From contig PLIG01000225.1 of the NCBI GenBank assembly GCA_003139255.1, forward strand, positions 36,852 through 69,196: a stretch of 32,345 nt of DNA. The letters run 5' to 3'. Of the stretch, positions 7,803 to 15,982 are shown one piece after another. The notes under the pieces are model-generated. The model ran no database searches and had not been told where the DNA came from. It saw only the letters and a program-made list of their open reading frames with translations. This DNA comes from Acidimicrobiaceae bacterium (GTDB lineage Bacteria > Actinomycetota > Acidimicrobiia > Acidimicrobiales > UBA8190). A program made the translations under genes and the position numbers. Numbering within the stretch: position 1 is the stretch's first letter; the number at the start of each line of letters is the position of its first letter.

Positions 7803-9581
7803 TTGAGGGAGGTGGTCCCGACGGCGGAACCAGAGGATCGACGGCAGCTGGCCCTCCGCGAGGAGATCGAGCGCGTGCGGGAGCGTTCCCGGCGCGCGGA
7901 GGAAGAGGTCGCTCTCCTGCGTCGGCGCCTGTCCGAGGGACCGGGAAGGGTCCAGTCCCTCGAAGAGAGGCTGCTGGAGAGCAAAGGCCAGCTCGCGCAG
8001 GCCGTCTCGCAGAACGAGAAGCTCACCTACACCCTTCAACAGGCGAAGGAGCACATAGCCGCCTTGCGCGAGGAGGTGGACAAGCTCACCCAGCCTCCGA
8101 GCGCATACGGCACCTTCCTCCATGCCAACGAGGACGGAACCGTTGATGTGTTCTCGGCAGGCCGCAAGATGCGTGTCGCCGTGCACCCCGAGATCGAACC
8201 GTCCGACCTTCGTCGCGGCCAGGAAGTCGTCCTGAACGAGTCGTTCAACGTGATCCTCGCCCGCGAAGGAGAGGACTCCGGCGAGGTCGTCACGTTGAAG
8301 GAGATCCTCGAAGACCGTCGCCGGGCGATCGTCTACGCCCGTGCCGACGAGGAGAGGGTGGTGGAGCTCGCAGACAACCTCGTGGACGTCCACCTGCGCG
8401 CCGGCGACACGGTGCTCATGGAGACTCGTTCCCAATTGTTGGTGGAGAAGCTGCCGCGCCCGGAGGTGGAGGAGCTGGTCCTGGAGGAGGTGCCGGATAT
8501 CACCTACGCGGACGTGGGCGGGCTCGATTCCCAGATCGAGGCCATCACCGACGCCGTCGAGCTTCCGTACCTGCACAGGGCGTTGTTCAACGACTACCGC
8601 CTTCCAGCGGCGAAGGGCATCCTTCTATACGGCCCACCTGGTTGTGGCAAGACGCTCATCGCGAAAGCCGTGGCGAACTCGCTGGCGAAGAAGGTCGCCG
8701 AAGTCACCGGCAATGCCAACGTCAGCAGCTACTTCTTGAACATCAAGGGCCCCGAGCTGTTGAACAAGTATGTGGGGGAGACCGAGCGCCAGATCAGGCT
8801 GGTGTTCCAGCGCGCCCGTGAGAAGGCCGAGGAGGGCGTGCCGGTGATCGTCTTCTTCGACGAGATGGACTCGTTGTTCCGCACGCGCGGCACGGGGATC
8901 AGCTCCGACATCGAGTCGACCATCGTCCCGCAGCTCCTCGCCGAGATCGACGGGGTGGAGACGCTGCGAGACGTGATCGTCATCGGTGCGTCGAACAGGG
9001 AGGACCTGATCGACCCGGCGATTCTGCGCCCCGGCCGGCTCGACGTGAAGATCAAGATCGAGCGTCCCAACGAGCAGGCCGCCGAGCAGATCTTCGCCCG
9101 TTACCTGACGGGCGACCTGCCACTCGAGGCGACCGAGGTCGAGCACCTTGGTGGGGGAGACCCGAACAAGGCGGTGCAGGCGATGATCGAGAAGACCGTG
9201 GAGGAGATGTACCGGGCCGACGACGAGAGCAAGTTCCTCGAGGTCACCTACCAGAACGGAGACAAGGAGCTGCTCTACTACCGGGACTTCGCTTCGGGCG
9301 CCATGATCGAGAACATCGTCCGCCGGGGTAAGAAGCTGGCCATCAAGCGAGAGATCGCCGGCGAGGGGAAGGGCGTGCGTACCTCGGACCTGATCGAGTC
9401 GATACGGCGCGAGTACAAGGAGAACGAGGACCTGCCGAACACCACCAACCCCGATGACTGGGCGCGGATCTCCGGCAAGAAGGGCGAGCGTATCGTCTAC
9501 GTGCGAACCCTCCTTGCCAGCTCGGACGAGACGACAGGTGGGCGCTCGATCGAGCGGATGGGCACGGGCCAGTACCTCTGA
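7803..9581 (+). CDS. arc: Proteasome-associated ATPase ARC/Mpa
   Basis: AAA+ hexamer that captures pupylated proteins, unfolds them and feeds them to the 20S core. The 592-aa protein has an N-terminal coiled coil (about residues 10-85, heptad-rich with many Glu/Arg), the tandem OB interdomain, then the AAA module: Walker A GPPGCGKT at 277-284, Walker [11 protein letters not shown] around 348-356, and [20 protein letters not shown] with the arginine finger region. It ends in GQYL with a penultimate tyrosine, the docking tail that opens the proteasome gate. TTG 7803 lies 11 bases after AGGAGG; GTG 7812 is an alternative that barely changes the protein. It leads the arc-dop-pup-prcB-prcA group. 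Confidence 0.97.
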   Translation: MREVVPTAEPEDRRQLALREEIERVRERSRRAEEEVALLRRRLSEGPGRVQSLEERLLESKGQLAQAVSQNEKLTYTLQQAKEHIAALREEVDKLTQPPSAYGTFLHANEDGTVDVFSAGRKMRVAVHPEIEPSDLRRGQEVVLNESFNVILAREGEDSGEVVTLKEILEDRRRAIVYARADEERVVELADNLVDVHLRAGDTVLMETRSQLLVEKLPRPEVEELVLEEVPDITYADVGGLDSQIEAITDAVELPYLHRALFNDYRLPAAKGILLYGPPGCGKTLIAKAVANSLAKKVAEVTGNANVSSYFLNIKGPELLNKYVGETERQIRLVFQRAREKAEEGVPVIVFFDEMDSLFRTRGTGISSDIESTIVPQLLAEIDGVETLRDVIVIGASNREDLIDPAILRPGRLDVKIKIERPNEQAAEQIFARYLTGDLPLEATEVEHLGGGDPNKAVQAMIEKTVEEMYRADDESKFLEVTYQNGDKELLYYRDFASGAMIENIVRRGKKLAIKREIAGEGKGVRTSDLIESIRREYKENEDLPNTTNPDDWARISGKKGERIVYVRTLLASSDETTGGRSIERMGTGQYL

Positions 9582-9650
9582 GAGAAAGCACGGACGGGCC
9601 CCGCCCGGACGCGAGCCCGTCGCGGGTCGGTGGGTACTAGGGTCGGCTCA

Positions 9651-11135
9651 GTGGCAGTGCCGAAGATCTGCGGGGTGGAGACCGAGTACGGCATCCATCA
9701 CGCCGGGGCTGAAGGCAATCCGGTTGCATCCTCGTCGCTGCTGGTAAATGCATACATCTCCGACCTCGCCCGGGTGGAATGGGACTTCAAGGACGAGATG
9801 CCGGCCAACGACGCGCGCGGGTTCGCCAGGGAGGGGGCACTGCCTCCCGAGGTGGAGACGCATCTCGTGAACACGGTCTTGACGAACGGCGCTCGTTACT
9901 ACGTGGACCATGCGCACCCGGAGTTCTCCACTCCCGAGTGCGCAGATCCTCTGGAGCTGGTCCGCTACGACAAAGCGGGCGAGGAAGTTTTGCGGCGATC
10001 CATGGCGGCGGCGCGCTGGCTCCTACCAGATCCACAGGCGATCGTCGTCTACAAGAACAATTCCGACGGGAAGGGCAACTCCTACGGGACCCACGAGAAC
10101 TACTTGATGGACCGCACCGTGCCTTTCGCTCGGATCGCGCGGTCGATCACGCCCCATTTCGTGACCCGCCAGCTGTACACGGGAGCGGGCAAAGTGGGTA
10201 CCGAGACGTCGCCCGCCGGACGTGACGTGGCCTTCCAGCTCTCACAGCGTTCGGAATTCTTCGAGGAAGAGGTGGGCCTGGAGACCACGTTGAAGCGGCC
10301 CATCGTCAACACGCGTGACGAACCACACGCCGATCCGCAACGGTACCGCCGCTTCCACGTCATCGTGGGCGACTCGAACCTCGCCGAGGTCGCCACGTTC
10401 CTGAAGGTGGGGACGACCGCCCTGGTGCTCGCGCTGATCGAGGACGACGCCTTCGGCGGCGTCGACCTGACCTTGGCGAACCCGGTGAAGGCGATCCACC
10501 AGGTCTCCTACGACCTGACCCTGGCCGAGCCGCTCGAAATGGCCGACGGTCGCACGGCTACGGCGATGGAGCTGCAGTGGGAGCTCTACGGGCTCTCGCG
10601 CAAGTACGCGGAGGACCGTGGTCTGGACTGCCTGGGCGACGACACGGTAGGCCGCGAGGTCCTGCGCAGGTGGGAAGGGGTGCTGAACGGCCTCGAGGCC
10701 GACCCGGCCACCGTGGCCGGTCAAGTCGACTGGGTGGCAAAGCTCCAGCTGCTCGAGGCGTTCAGGGCGCGTCATGGCCTGGGCTGGAAGGACCACCGCC
10801 TCTCGGCTGTCGACCTCCAGTATCACGACCTGCGCCCGGAGCGCTCTCTCTTCGTCCGGCTGGCCACCGACCACCTGGTCGAGCGCGACCGTATTCTGGC
10901 CGCGGTCAGCGAGCCTCCTCGCAGGACCCGGGCCTATTTCCGAGGCCAGTGCCTGAGGCGCTGGGCGTCACAGGTGGCCAGCGCCAACTGGGACTCGCTG
11001 GTGTTCGACCTGGGTACCGACCCACTGCGACGCGTCCCTATGATGGACCCGCTTCGTGGAACGGCCGAGCACACCGAGGAGCTGCTCGAAGGAAGCTTCT
11101 CGGTGGCGGAGCTGTTGACACGATTAAGCGGCTAG
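9651..11135 (+). CDS. dop: Pup deamidase/depupylase Dop
   Basis: Removes Pup from substrates and, where Pup ends in Gln, converts it to Glu. The 494-aa protein shows PKICGVETEYGIHH with the metal-binding Glu10, the catalytic aspartate segment YYVDHAHPEFSTPEC (Asp86), KNNSDGKGNSYGTHENYL, and INTRDEP-like [10 protein letters not shown]. An insert after residue 43 (ARVEWDFKDEMPANDARGF) corresponds to the Dop-loop that separates Dop from PafA. The start is taken as GTG 9651 because the conserved N-terminus begins there; an earlier in-frame start adds seven unconserved residues. The stop lies 9 bases before pup. Because Pup here already ends in Glu, the depupylase activity is the relevant one. Confidence 0.95.
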   Translation: MAVPKICGVETEYGIHHAGAEGNPVASSSLLVNAYISDLARVEWDFKDEMPANDARGFAREGALPPEVETHLVNTVLTNGARYYVDHAHPEFSTPECADPLELVRYDKAGEEVLRRSMAAARWLLPDPQAIVVYKNNSDGKGNSYGTHENYLMDRTVPFARIARSITPHFVTRQLYTGAGKVGTETSPAGRDVAFQLSQRSEFFEEEVGLETTLKRPIVNTRDEPHADPQRYRRFHVIVGDSNLAEVATFLKVGTTALVLALIEDDAFGGVDLTLANPVKAIHQVSYDLTLAEPLEMADGRTATAMELQWELYGLSRKYAEDRGLDCLGDDTVGREVLRRWEGVLNGLEADPATVAGQVDWVAKLQLLEAFRARHGLGWKDHRLSAVDLQYHDLRPERSLFVRLATDHLVERDRILAAVSEPPRRTRAYFRGQCLRRWASQVASANWDSLVFDLGTDPLRRVPMMDPLRGTAEHTEELLEGSFSVAELLTRLSG

Positions 11136-11144
11136 GGAGCAGGA

Positions 11145-11348
11145 ATGGCAGAACGGGAGTTGAAGCGAAAGCCGGCGACGACGCCACGAGAGGACAAGGC
11201 GCCCAAGGAGACCGAGGCGCCCGTGACGTCCGCGCAGCGCGACAAGTTGAAGGCCGAGCTCGATGACCTGCTCGACGAGATTGACGAGGTCCTCGAGGAG
11301 AACGCCGAGGAGTTCGTGCGCAACTACGTACAGAAGGGCGGAGAATAG
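11145..11348 (+). CDS. pup: Prokaryotic ubiquitin-like protein Pup, GGE-ending
   Basis: Small disordered tag attached to substrate lysines by PafA. The 67-aa protein has a charged N-terminus, the ARC-binding helical region (KLKAELDDLLDEIDEVLEENAEEFV, residues 34-58) and a C-terminal VQKGGE. The final residue is Glu, so the ligase can use it directly without deamidation. ATG 11145 follows GGGAGCAGGA. It lies between dop and prcB, as in other actinobacteria. Its TAG stop is 4 bases before a GTG that opens the first of three repeated start regions. Confidence 0.97.
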   Translation: MAERELKRKPATTPREDKAPKETEAPVTSAQRDKLKAELDDLLDEIDEVLEENAEEFVRNYVQKGGE

Positions 11349-11352
11349 CCAC

Positions 11353-11409
11353 GTGGGCCTTTGGGCTCGACGTATGGAAAAGCCGGGAACAGCCACGTGG
11401 GTCTGTTGA
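11353..11409 (+). CDS. Possible minicistron 1 ahead of prcB
   Basis: GTG 11353 sits 4 bases after the pup stop and opens an 18-codon frame (MGLWARRMEKPGTATWVC) ending at TGA 11407-11409. A GGAG-type ribosome site precedes it. The peptide itself is probably meaningless; translation could tune ribosome flow into prcB. Speculative. Confidence 0.25.
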   Translation: MGLWARRMEKPGTATWVC

Positions 11410-11438
11410 TGTTCGAGGTACAGAGAGGCGGGAGATAG
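11397..11438 (+). CDS. Possible minicistron 2: decoy copy of the prcB start
   Basis: GTG 11397 opens MGLLMFEVQRGGR and stops at TAG 11436-11438, 4 bases before the prcB GTG. Its first seven residues equal those of the proposed PrcB N-terminus because the start region is duplicated. The close stop-to-start spacing would suit reinitiation. Its ribosome site (GGGAAC) looks weaker than that of copy three. Confidence 0.3.
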   Translation: MGLLMFEVQRGGR

Positions 11439-11442
11439 CCAC

Positions 11443-12300
11443 GTGGGTCTGTTGATGTTCGAGCCCCGGGATGATCCGGGTCCGAGCTTCGCCGCCCTGC
11501 TTCGCGAGAGCCATCCGAGCGCAGTGCCCATAAGTGGCGCGCAAGCCGCCTCGTTGGAGAACGCGGGTCAGGTGCGTGCGAGCCGGCTACCTGCGGAGCT
11601 GCCGTTGCGTCACGGCACCACGGTCGCGGCTATCCGATATGTCGACGGAGTGGTGATGGCCGGTGACCGCCGTGCCACCGAGGGGAACGTGATCGCCCAC
11701 AGGAAAATGGAGAAGGTCTTCCCGGCCGACCGCCATTCTGCGGTGGCCATCGCTGGAGTAGCGGGCCCGGCGGTGGAGATGGTGAAGCTGTTCCAGACGC
11801 AGCTCGAGCACTACGAGAAGGTCGAGGGAGTCGTCCTCAGTCTGGAGGGAAAGGCGAACCAGCTCGGTCAGATGGTACGTGAGCACCTACCGATGGCCAT
11901 GCAAGGTCTCGTGGTCGTCCCCCTTTACGCCGGATACGACCTGCGAAGGCGCGAGGGACGGATCTTCACCTACGACGTGACCGGAGGTCACTTCGAAGAG
12001 GCGGACCATGCGGCAACCGGATCAGGAGGTCGCGACGCGCGTACCACGATCAAGCTGGGCTGGCGGCCTGACCTTCGGCGCGACGAGGCCATCGAGCTCG
12101 CGGTCCGCGCCTTGTACGAGGCTGCAGACGAGGACGCAGCGACCGGGGGACCGGACGTGGTGCGGGGGATCTTTCCGATGGTCGCCGCCGTGACGGCAGA
12201 GGGCTACGAAGAGGTGGCCCAGGAGGAAGTTGCCGAGCGTTTCACCGCGCTGGTGGAGCAGCGGGGCCTCGGGAGCGCGCAGGGGGGTGGTGCCTCATGA
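11443..12300 (+). CDS. prcB: Proteasome subunit beta PrcB
   Basis: Catalytic subunit of the 20S proteasome. The 285-aa precursor carries a propeptide of about 58 residues cleaved between Gly58 and Thr59 in LRHGTTVAAI, exposing the N-terminal threonine nucleophile. Conserved elements follow: GVVMAGDRRATEG (Asp17 and Arg19 equivalents), a lysine in HRKMEKVFP (Lys33 equivalent), and IAGVAGPAVEMVKLFQ. The GTG start at 11443 has a GGGAG ribosome site eight bases away; ATG 11455 is the alternative and shortens only the propeptide. The stop overlaps the prcA ATG, so the two subunits are coupled. Confidence 0.96.
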   Translation: MGLLMFEPRDDPGPSFAALLRESHPSAVPISGAQAASLENAGQVRASRLPAELPLRHGTTVAAIRYVDGVVMAGDRRATEGNVIAHRKMEKVFPADRHSAVAIAGVAGPAVEMVKLFQTQLEHYEKVEGVVLSLEGKANQLGQMVREHLPMAMQGLVVVPLYAGYDLRRREGRIFTYDVTGGHFEEADHAATGSGGRDARTTIKLGWRPDLRRDEAIELAVRALYEAADEDAATGGPDVVRGIFPMVAAVTAEGYEEVAQEEVAERFTALVEQRGLGSAQGGGAS

Positions 12301-13055
12301 CGATGCCCTTCTACGTCGCCCCCGAGCAGGTGATGAAGGACAGGGCAGAGTACGCCCAGAAGGGCATCGCCCGGGGTCGGTCCCTGGTGGCGACCGACTA
12401 CGACCAAGGAGTCTTGATCGTTGCGGACAATCCTTCGCGATCGCTGCACAAGGTGAGCGAGATCTATGACCGCATCGCGTTCGCAGGAGTAGGCAAGTAC
12501 AACGAGTTCGACCAGCTGCGCGTGGCCGGCGTACGCCACGCCGACACCAAGGGCTTCGCCTTCAGCCGTGAAGACGTCGACGCGCGATCGCTCGCGAACC
12601 TGTACGCGCAGTTCCTCGGCCAAGTGTTCACCCACGAGATGAAGCCGCTCGAGGTGGAGATCCTGGTCGCCGAGCTGGGCGCGGAGGCCTCGCCCGACCA
12701 GCTGTACCACGTCGCGTACGAGGGAACGATCACCGACGAGGAGGGCTTCGCGGTGTTGGGGGGGGAGGCCGGAACCATATCGGAGCGATTTGCAGCCAGC
12801 TACGAGACGGGCTGGGTTCTCGACCGCGCGCTGCGGGCGGCCGTCAGTGCGCTCGCGGGCCCCGATCGCACTCTCGGTCCGCAGGACTTGGAAGTGGCGG
12901 TGCTGGCACGGAACAACGGTCGCCGGGCGTTCCGGCGTCTTGCATCGGCGGAGCTCTCGGAGCTGCTCGCCGGAGGCAAGCGCCCCGGGAAGGCATCTCG
13001 CGTGACGGGCGAGCGTGGCGCGCGGGAGACCTCGGCCCGAGACGCAAGCCAGTAG
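12297..13055 (+). CDS. prcA: Proteasome subunit alpha PrcA
   Basis: Forms the outer rings and the gate of the 20S proteasome and receives the ARC C-terminal tail. The 252-aa protein begins MTMPFYVAPEQVMKDRAEYAQKGIARGRS, the standard alpha-subunit N-terminus, with VLIVADNPSRSLHKVSEIYDRIAFAGVGKYNEFDQLR after it and HVAYEGTITDEEGFAVLGG later. It has no catalytic threonine, as expected. The ATG overlaps the prcB TGA. The C-terminal tail (about 30 residues) is polar and variable. A 16-base tandem duplication covers the stop codon. Confidence 0.97.
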   Translation: MTMPFYVAPEQVMKDRAEYAQKGIARGRSLVATDYDQGVLIVADNPSRSLHKVSEIYDRIAFAGVGKYNEFDQLRVAGVRHADTKGFAFSREDVDARSLANLYAQFLGQVFTHEMKPLEVEILVAELGAEASPDQLYHVAYEGTITDEEGFAVLGGEAGTISERFAASYETGWVLDRALRAAVSALAGPDRTLGPQDLEVAVLARNNGRRAFRRLASAELSELLAGGKRPGKASRVTGERGARETSARDASQ

Positions 13056-13076
13056 AGCAACAAGCCAGTAGAGCAA
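13045..13076 (+). repeat. Perfect 16-base tandem duplication over the prcA stop
   Basis: The unit CAAGCCAGTAGAGCAA occurs at 13045-13060 and again at 13061-13076. The prcA TAG stop (13053-13055) lies in the first copy and is repeated, out of the coding frame, in the second. It is probably a recent slippage duplication. Confidence 0.9.
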
Positions 13077-13087
13077 AGAGAGCGCCT

Positions 13088-13105
13088 CGCCGCCCCGAGG
13101 CGGCG
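13088..13105 (+). terminator. GC hairpin downstream of prcA
   Basis: CGCCGCC (13088-13094) pairs with GGCGGCG (13099-13105) around CCGA; a second register pairs CGCCTCG (13083-13089) with CGAGGCG (13096-13102). No T-run follows, so it is either a non-canonical terminator or an mRNA-stabilising 3' end. It separates the prcBA and pafA units. Confidence 0.5.
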
Positions 13106-13230
13106 GGTGTGGATGGCGTTAACCCCGTTCGCGGCGCCTCGCAGTGTGTCTGCGGGCTGTCTGTGAGTCGAAGAACGTCTCACTGTGGGATCGGTCGCTC
13201 ACGTCGGGCACGGCACTAGCGTGGGAGATC

Positions 13231-14589
13231 ATGGAACGGCGCATCTTCGGGCTCGAGAACGAGTACGGGGTTACGTGCACCCTGCGAGGCCAGAGGAGAC
13301 TCAGTCCCGACGAGGTGGCGCGCTATCTGTTCCGACGCGTGGTCAGCTGGGGCCGCTCGTCGAATGTCTTCCTCGAGAACGGCGCCCGACTTTATCTCGA
13401 CGTGGGGAGCCATCCCGAATACGCGACACCCGAATGCGACTCGATATGTGATCTCGTAGCCCATGACAAAGCGGGGGAGCGCATCCTCGACCACCTTGTC
13501 ACCGGAGCAGAGGCACGACTACGCGAGGAGGGGATCCGCGGCATGATCTACCTCTTCAAGAACAACACGGACTCCGCGGGAAATTCCTACGGGTGCCACG
13601 AGAACTACCTCACGAGCAGACGCGACGACTTCGCTCACTACACCGAGGTGCTCATTCCGTTCCTGGTCAGCCGGCAGATCTACGCGGGCGCAGGAAAGGT
13701 GTTGCAGACCGCGCGCGGTGCCGTGTACTGCCTGTCGCAGCGGGCCGAGCACATCTGGGAGGGTGTGTCCTCCGCGACCACGCGGAGCCGGCCGATCATA
13801 AACACCCGCGACGAGCCGCACGCGGACGCAGAACGCTTTCGGCGCTTGCACGTCATCGTCGGCGACTCGAACATGAACGAGTACGCCACATACCTGAAGG
13901 TGGGCGCCACGAGCGTGCTGTTGCGCATGCTCGAGGACTCTGGGACGGTCCTGCGTGACCTCACGCTGGAGAACCCGATCCGGGCCATCCGCGAGATCAG
14001 CCACGACCTCACCTGCAGACGCAAGATCCGTCTGGCCAACGGCCGCGAGGTCAGCGCGCTCGACATCCAGTCTGAGTATCTCACGCGTGCACTTCGTTAT
14101 CGCGACTCCCACGGCTTGTCTGATCAGGAGGACCGAGCGCTGGAGATGTGGGAGCACTGCATGAAGGGGTTGGAGTCGGACCCGACGAGCCTGGGACGCG
14201 AATGTGACTGGGTCGCAAAGCACCAGCTGATCGAGGCCTATCGGCACCGCCACAGCTTCCCGCTCGGGCACCCGAAGGTTGCGCTGCTCGACCTGCAGTA
14301 CCACGACGTGAGCCGCGATCGCGGGCTCTACTACCGCCTCGAGGCGCGTGGCTCGGTGGAACGCGTATGCGACGACGTCTCGGTCAGCGAAGCGATGAAC
14401 CAGCCGCCCTCTACCACCCGCGCGCGTCTTCGTGGTGAGTTCATTAGGCGGGCCAAGGAGCGTCGACGAGACTTCACCGTCGACTGGGTACACCTGAAGC
14501 TGAACGACCAGGCGCAACGCACGGTGCTGCTCAAGGACCCTTTCCGCTCGCACGACGAGCGCGTGGAGAAGCTGATCGCCAACCTGTGA
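13231..14589 (+). CDS. pafA: Pup-protein ligase PafA
   Basis: Joins the C-terminal glutamate of Pup to substrate lysines at the cost of ATP. The protein is 452 aa, the usual PafA size. It begins [16 protein letters not shown] with the metal ligand Glu9 and has the catalytic-base segment [16 protein letters not shown] (Asp57), [18 protein letters not shown], and [21 protein letters not shown]. It lacks the Dop-loop, which separates it from the dop product. ATG 13231 follows GGGAG; upstream in-frame codons from 13144 are not conserved. The usual pafB and pafC neighbours do not follow it here. Confidence 0.96.
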   Translation: MERRIFGLENEYGVTCTLRGQRRLSPDEVARYLFRRVVSWGRSSNVFLENGARLYLDVGSHPEYATPECDSICDLVAHDKAGERILDHLVTGAEARLREEGIRGMIYLFKNNTDSAGNSYGCHENYLTSRRDDFAHYTEVLIPFLVSRQIYAGAGKVLQTARGAVYCLSQRAEHIWEGVSSATTRSRPIINTRDEPHADAERFRRLHVIVGDSNMNEYATYLKVGATSVLLRMLEDSGTVLRDLTLENPIRAIREISHDLTCRRKIRLANGREVSALDIQSEYLTRALRYRDSHGLSDQEDRALEMWEHCMKGLESDPTSLGRECDWVAKHQLIEAYRHRHSFPLGHPKVALLDLQYHDVSRDRGLYYRLEARGSVERVCDDVSVSEAMNQPPSTTRARLRGEFIRRAKERRRDFTVDWVHLKLNDQAQRTVLLKDPFRSHDERVEKLIANL

Positions 14590-14773
14590 GTCTCGGACAT
14601 ACACGCAGGGCTTCGAAGTCGCCTATCCTCGCTCTTTCATGGTGGCTGACGTCTCGAGCCCATTTCCTGCCGTGCCTGTTCCAAAGAACGGTGCTCTGAC
14701 TGACCGAGGCCCACACGGCGGAGCCGACGTTGAGGGCACTGTCGGTGAGCTGGGTGAAAGGGAGATCGTTCAG

Positions 14774-15385
14774 ATGCCCTCAGAGCTTTCGTCGACACCG
14801 GAGGAAGGCGCGGGCGCGTCACGCGAGGCCGGCGGAACGCGGCGCAGGAACACGAGACGCTGGGTCCTCGAATGGCTCGCGGTGCTTCTCGTGGCCCTGG
14901 GTGTCGCCGCCGCGGTCCGGGCTTTCGTCGTCCAGACCTTCTACATCCCCTCCGGGTCGATGGAGCCGACTCTCATGATCGGTGACCGTATCCTGGTCGA
15001 CAAGCTGAGCTATCACCTCCACGGGGTCGGCAGGGGAGACATCGTGGTGTTCTCGAGACCCCCCGGCGAGCCCGCGAGCCCGGAACTGAAGGATCTCGTG
15101 AAACGTGTGATCGGGTTGCCCGGTGAGAGGATCTCCTCCGAGCCCAACGGGACCGTCCTGATCAGCCGCAAGCCCCTGTCTGAACCGTGGCTGAGCGCTT
15201 CGGCACGAAGTGATCCCGGCCCGCCGATCCGCCCTCAGGTCATCCCGCCGGGGGAGTACTTCGTGATGGGCGACAACAGAGGGAACTCACAGGACAGCCG
15301 TTACTTCGGCCCTATTTCTAGGTCGATCATGGTGGGACGCGTTTTCTTCAGGATCTGGCCCATCGCACACATGGGCTTCTTCTGA
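14774..15385 (+). CDS. lepB: Signal peptidase I
   Basis: Membrane serine protease that cleaves Sec and Tat signal peptides on the outer face. From ATG 14774 the protein is 203 aa with one N-terminal membrane helix (about 32-53, LEWLAVLLVALGVAAAVRAFVV), the nucleophile Ser62 in YIPSGSMEPTL, and the general-base Lys110 in LVKRVIGLPGE, followed by the box YFVMGDNRGNSQDSRYFGPI. ATG 14774 is chosen for its GGGAGATC ribosome site. An in-frame ATG at 14639 would add 45 low-complexity residues without a ribosome site. Its place between pafA and tat genes suggests a protein-export group. Confidence 0.93.
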   Translation: MPSELSSTPEEGAGASREAGGTRRRNTRRWVLEWLAVLLVALGVAAAVRAFVVQTFYIPSGSMEPTLMIGDRILVDKLSYHLHGVGRGDIVVFSRPPGEPASPELKDLVKRVIGLPGERISSEPNGTVLISRKPLSEPWLSASARSDPGPPIRPQVIPPGEYFVMGDNRGNSQDSRYFGPISRSIMVGRVFFRIWPIAHMGFF

Positions 15386-15423
15386 GAGGCGCTGCGCAGA
15401 GCCGGACCCCACCTGGGAGTGTG

Positions 15424-15440
15424 CGAACGCCGTGCGTTCG
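15424..15440 (+). terminator. Hairpin between lepB and tatA
   Basis: CGAACGC (15424-15430) pairs perfectly with GCGTTCG (15434-15440) over a 3-base loop. A looser outer pairing joins GAGTGTGCGA with TCGCGCACTC further right. No T-run is present. It could be a weak terminator or a processing site. Confidence 0.4.
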
Positions 15441-15475
15441 TGCTCCACGTCGCGCACTCGTAGACTTGATCCCGC

Positions 15476-15967
15476 ATGCTGTCTCTCAGCCCGGCGAAAC
15501 TGCTGGTCGTCCTCGTGATCGCGTTGATCGTTCTCGGGCCTGAGAAGTTGCCTCAAATGGCTCGCCAGGTCGGGGCTATGTGGGGGGACCTACGCCGGTG
15601 GAGGAGAATGTTCGAGACCGAGGTGCGCAGCACCTTTCCGGACCTGCCCCCGACCCACGAGGTGGTCCAGGCCGTTCGATCGCCGCTCGCATTCCTCGAC
15701 AAGCTCGCGGACGCGCACGACAGCTCGGTTGCAAGAGGCGAGAGCGAACGCGCGGTGGCCGAGCAACCGGAGCCTTCGACGTCTGGAGCGGTCACCCGAC
15801 CAGACGGCGCACCGGGGGAACCGAGCGCCGACGCGAACCGGTACGGAAATGGTGGAGAGCCGGCTCATGACCGCGCAGCCGGGCGGCAGGTCGGGCAGGA
15901 TCGAGTCCGAAACGTTGCCGTGCCCATCGAGCCGCAGGCGGTTCCCGACAACCCGAGCATGAACTGA
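15476..15967 (+). CDS. tatA: Twin-arginine translocase TatA/TatB family protein
   Basis: Membrane component of the Tat pathway for folded proteins. The 163-aa product has a single N-terminal helix (PAKLLVVLVIALIVLGPEKLP, about residues 6-26), the hinge GPEKLP, then an amphipathic helix (MARQVGAMWGDLRRWRRMFETEV) and a long polar tail. The GPEKLP hinge and the length are closer to TatB than TatA. It is the only such gene beside tatC here, so it may combine both roles or another tatA may lie elsewhere. ATG 15476; tatC starts 15 bases after its stop. Confidence 0.9.
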   Translation: MLSLSPAKLLVVLVIALIVLGPEKLPQMARQVGAMWGDLRRWRRMFETEVRSTFPDLPPTHEVVQAVRSPLAFLDKLADAHDSSVARGESERAVAEQPEPSTSGAVTRPDGAPGEPSADANRYGNGGEPAHDRAAGRQVGQDRVRNVAVPIEPQAVPDNPSMN

Positions 15968-15982
15968 GCGCCGGCGCGCTCG

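Larger units (their letters stand above)
11346..11463 (+). repeat. Three tandem copies of the prcB translation-start region
   Basis: The palindrome CCACGTGG occurs at 11349-11356, 11393-11400 and 11439-11446, that is at 44- and 46-base spacing. Copies two and three share an identical 27-base stretch (11391-11417 and 11437-11463). Copy one matches copy three upstream (ATAGCCACGTGGG behind a GGAG-type ribosome site). Each copy contains a purine-rich sequence, AGCCAC and a GTG. Only the third GTG (11443) enters prcB. The arrangement looks like successive duplications of the original pup-stop/prcB-start junction. Confidence 0.9.

Noticed and set aside
7470-8576. 368-codon minus-strand frame over arc
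   Set aside because: Antisense to the well-conserved N-terminal half of ARC; long shadow frames are common in this GC-rich DNA.
12204-13076. 290-codon minus-strand frame over prcA
   Set aside because: Antisense to PrcA, which has unambiguous family signatures.
13519-14604. 361-codon minus-strand frame over pafA
   Set aside because: Antisense to PafA; no family resemblance in the translation.
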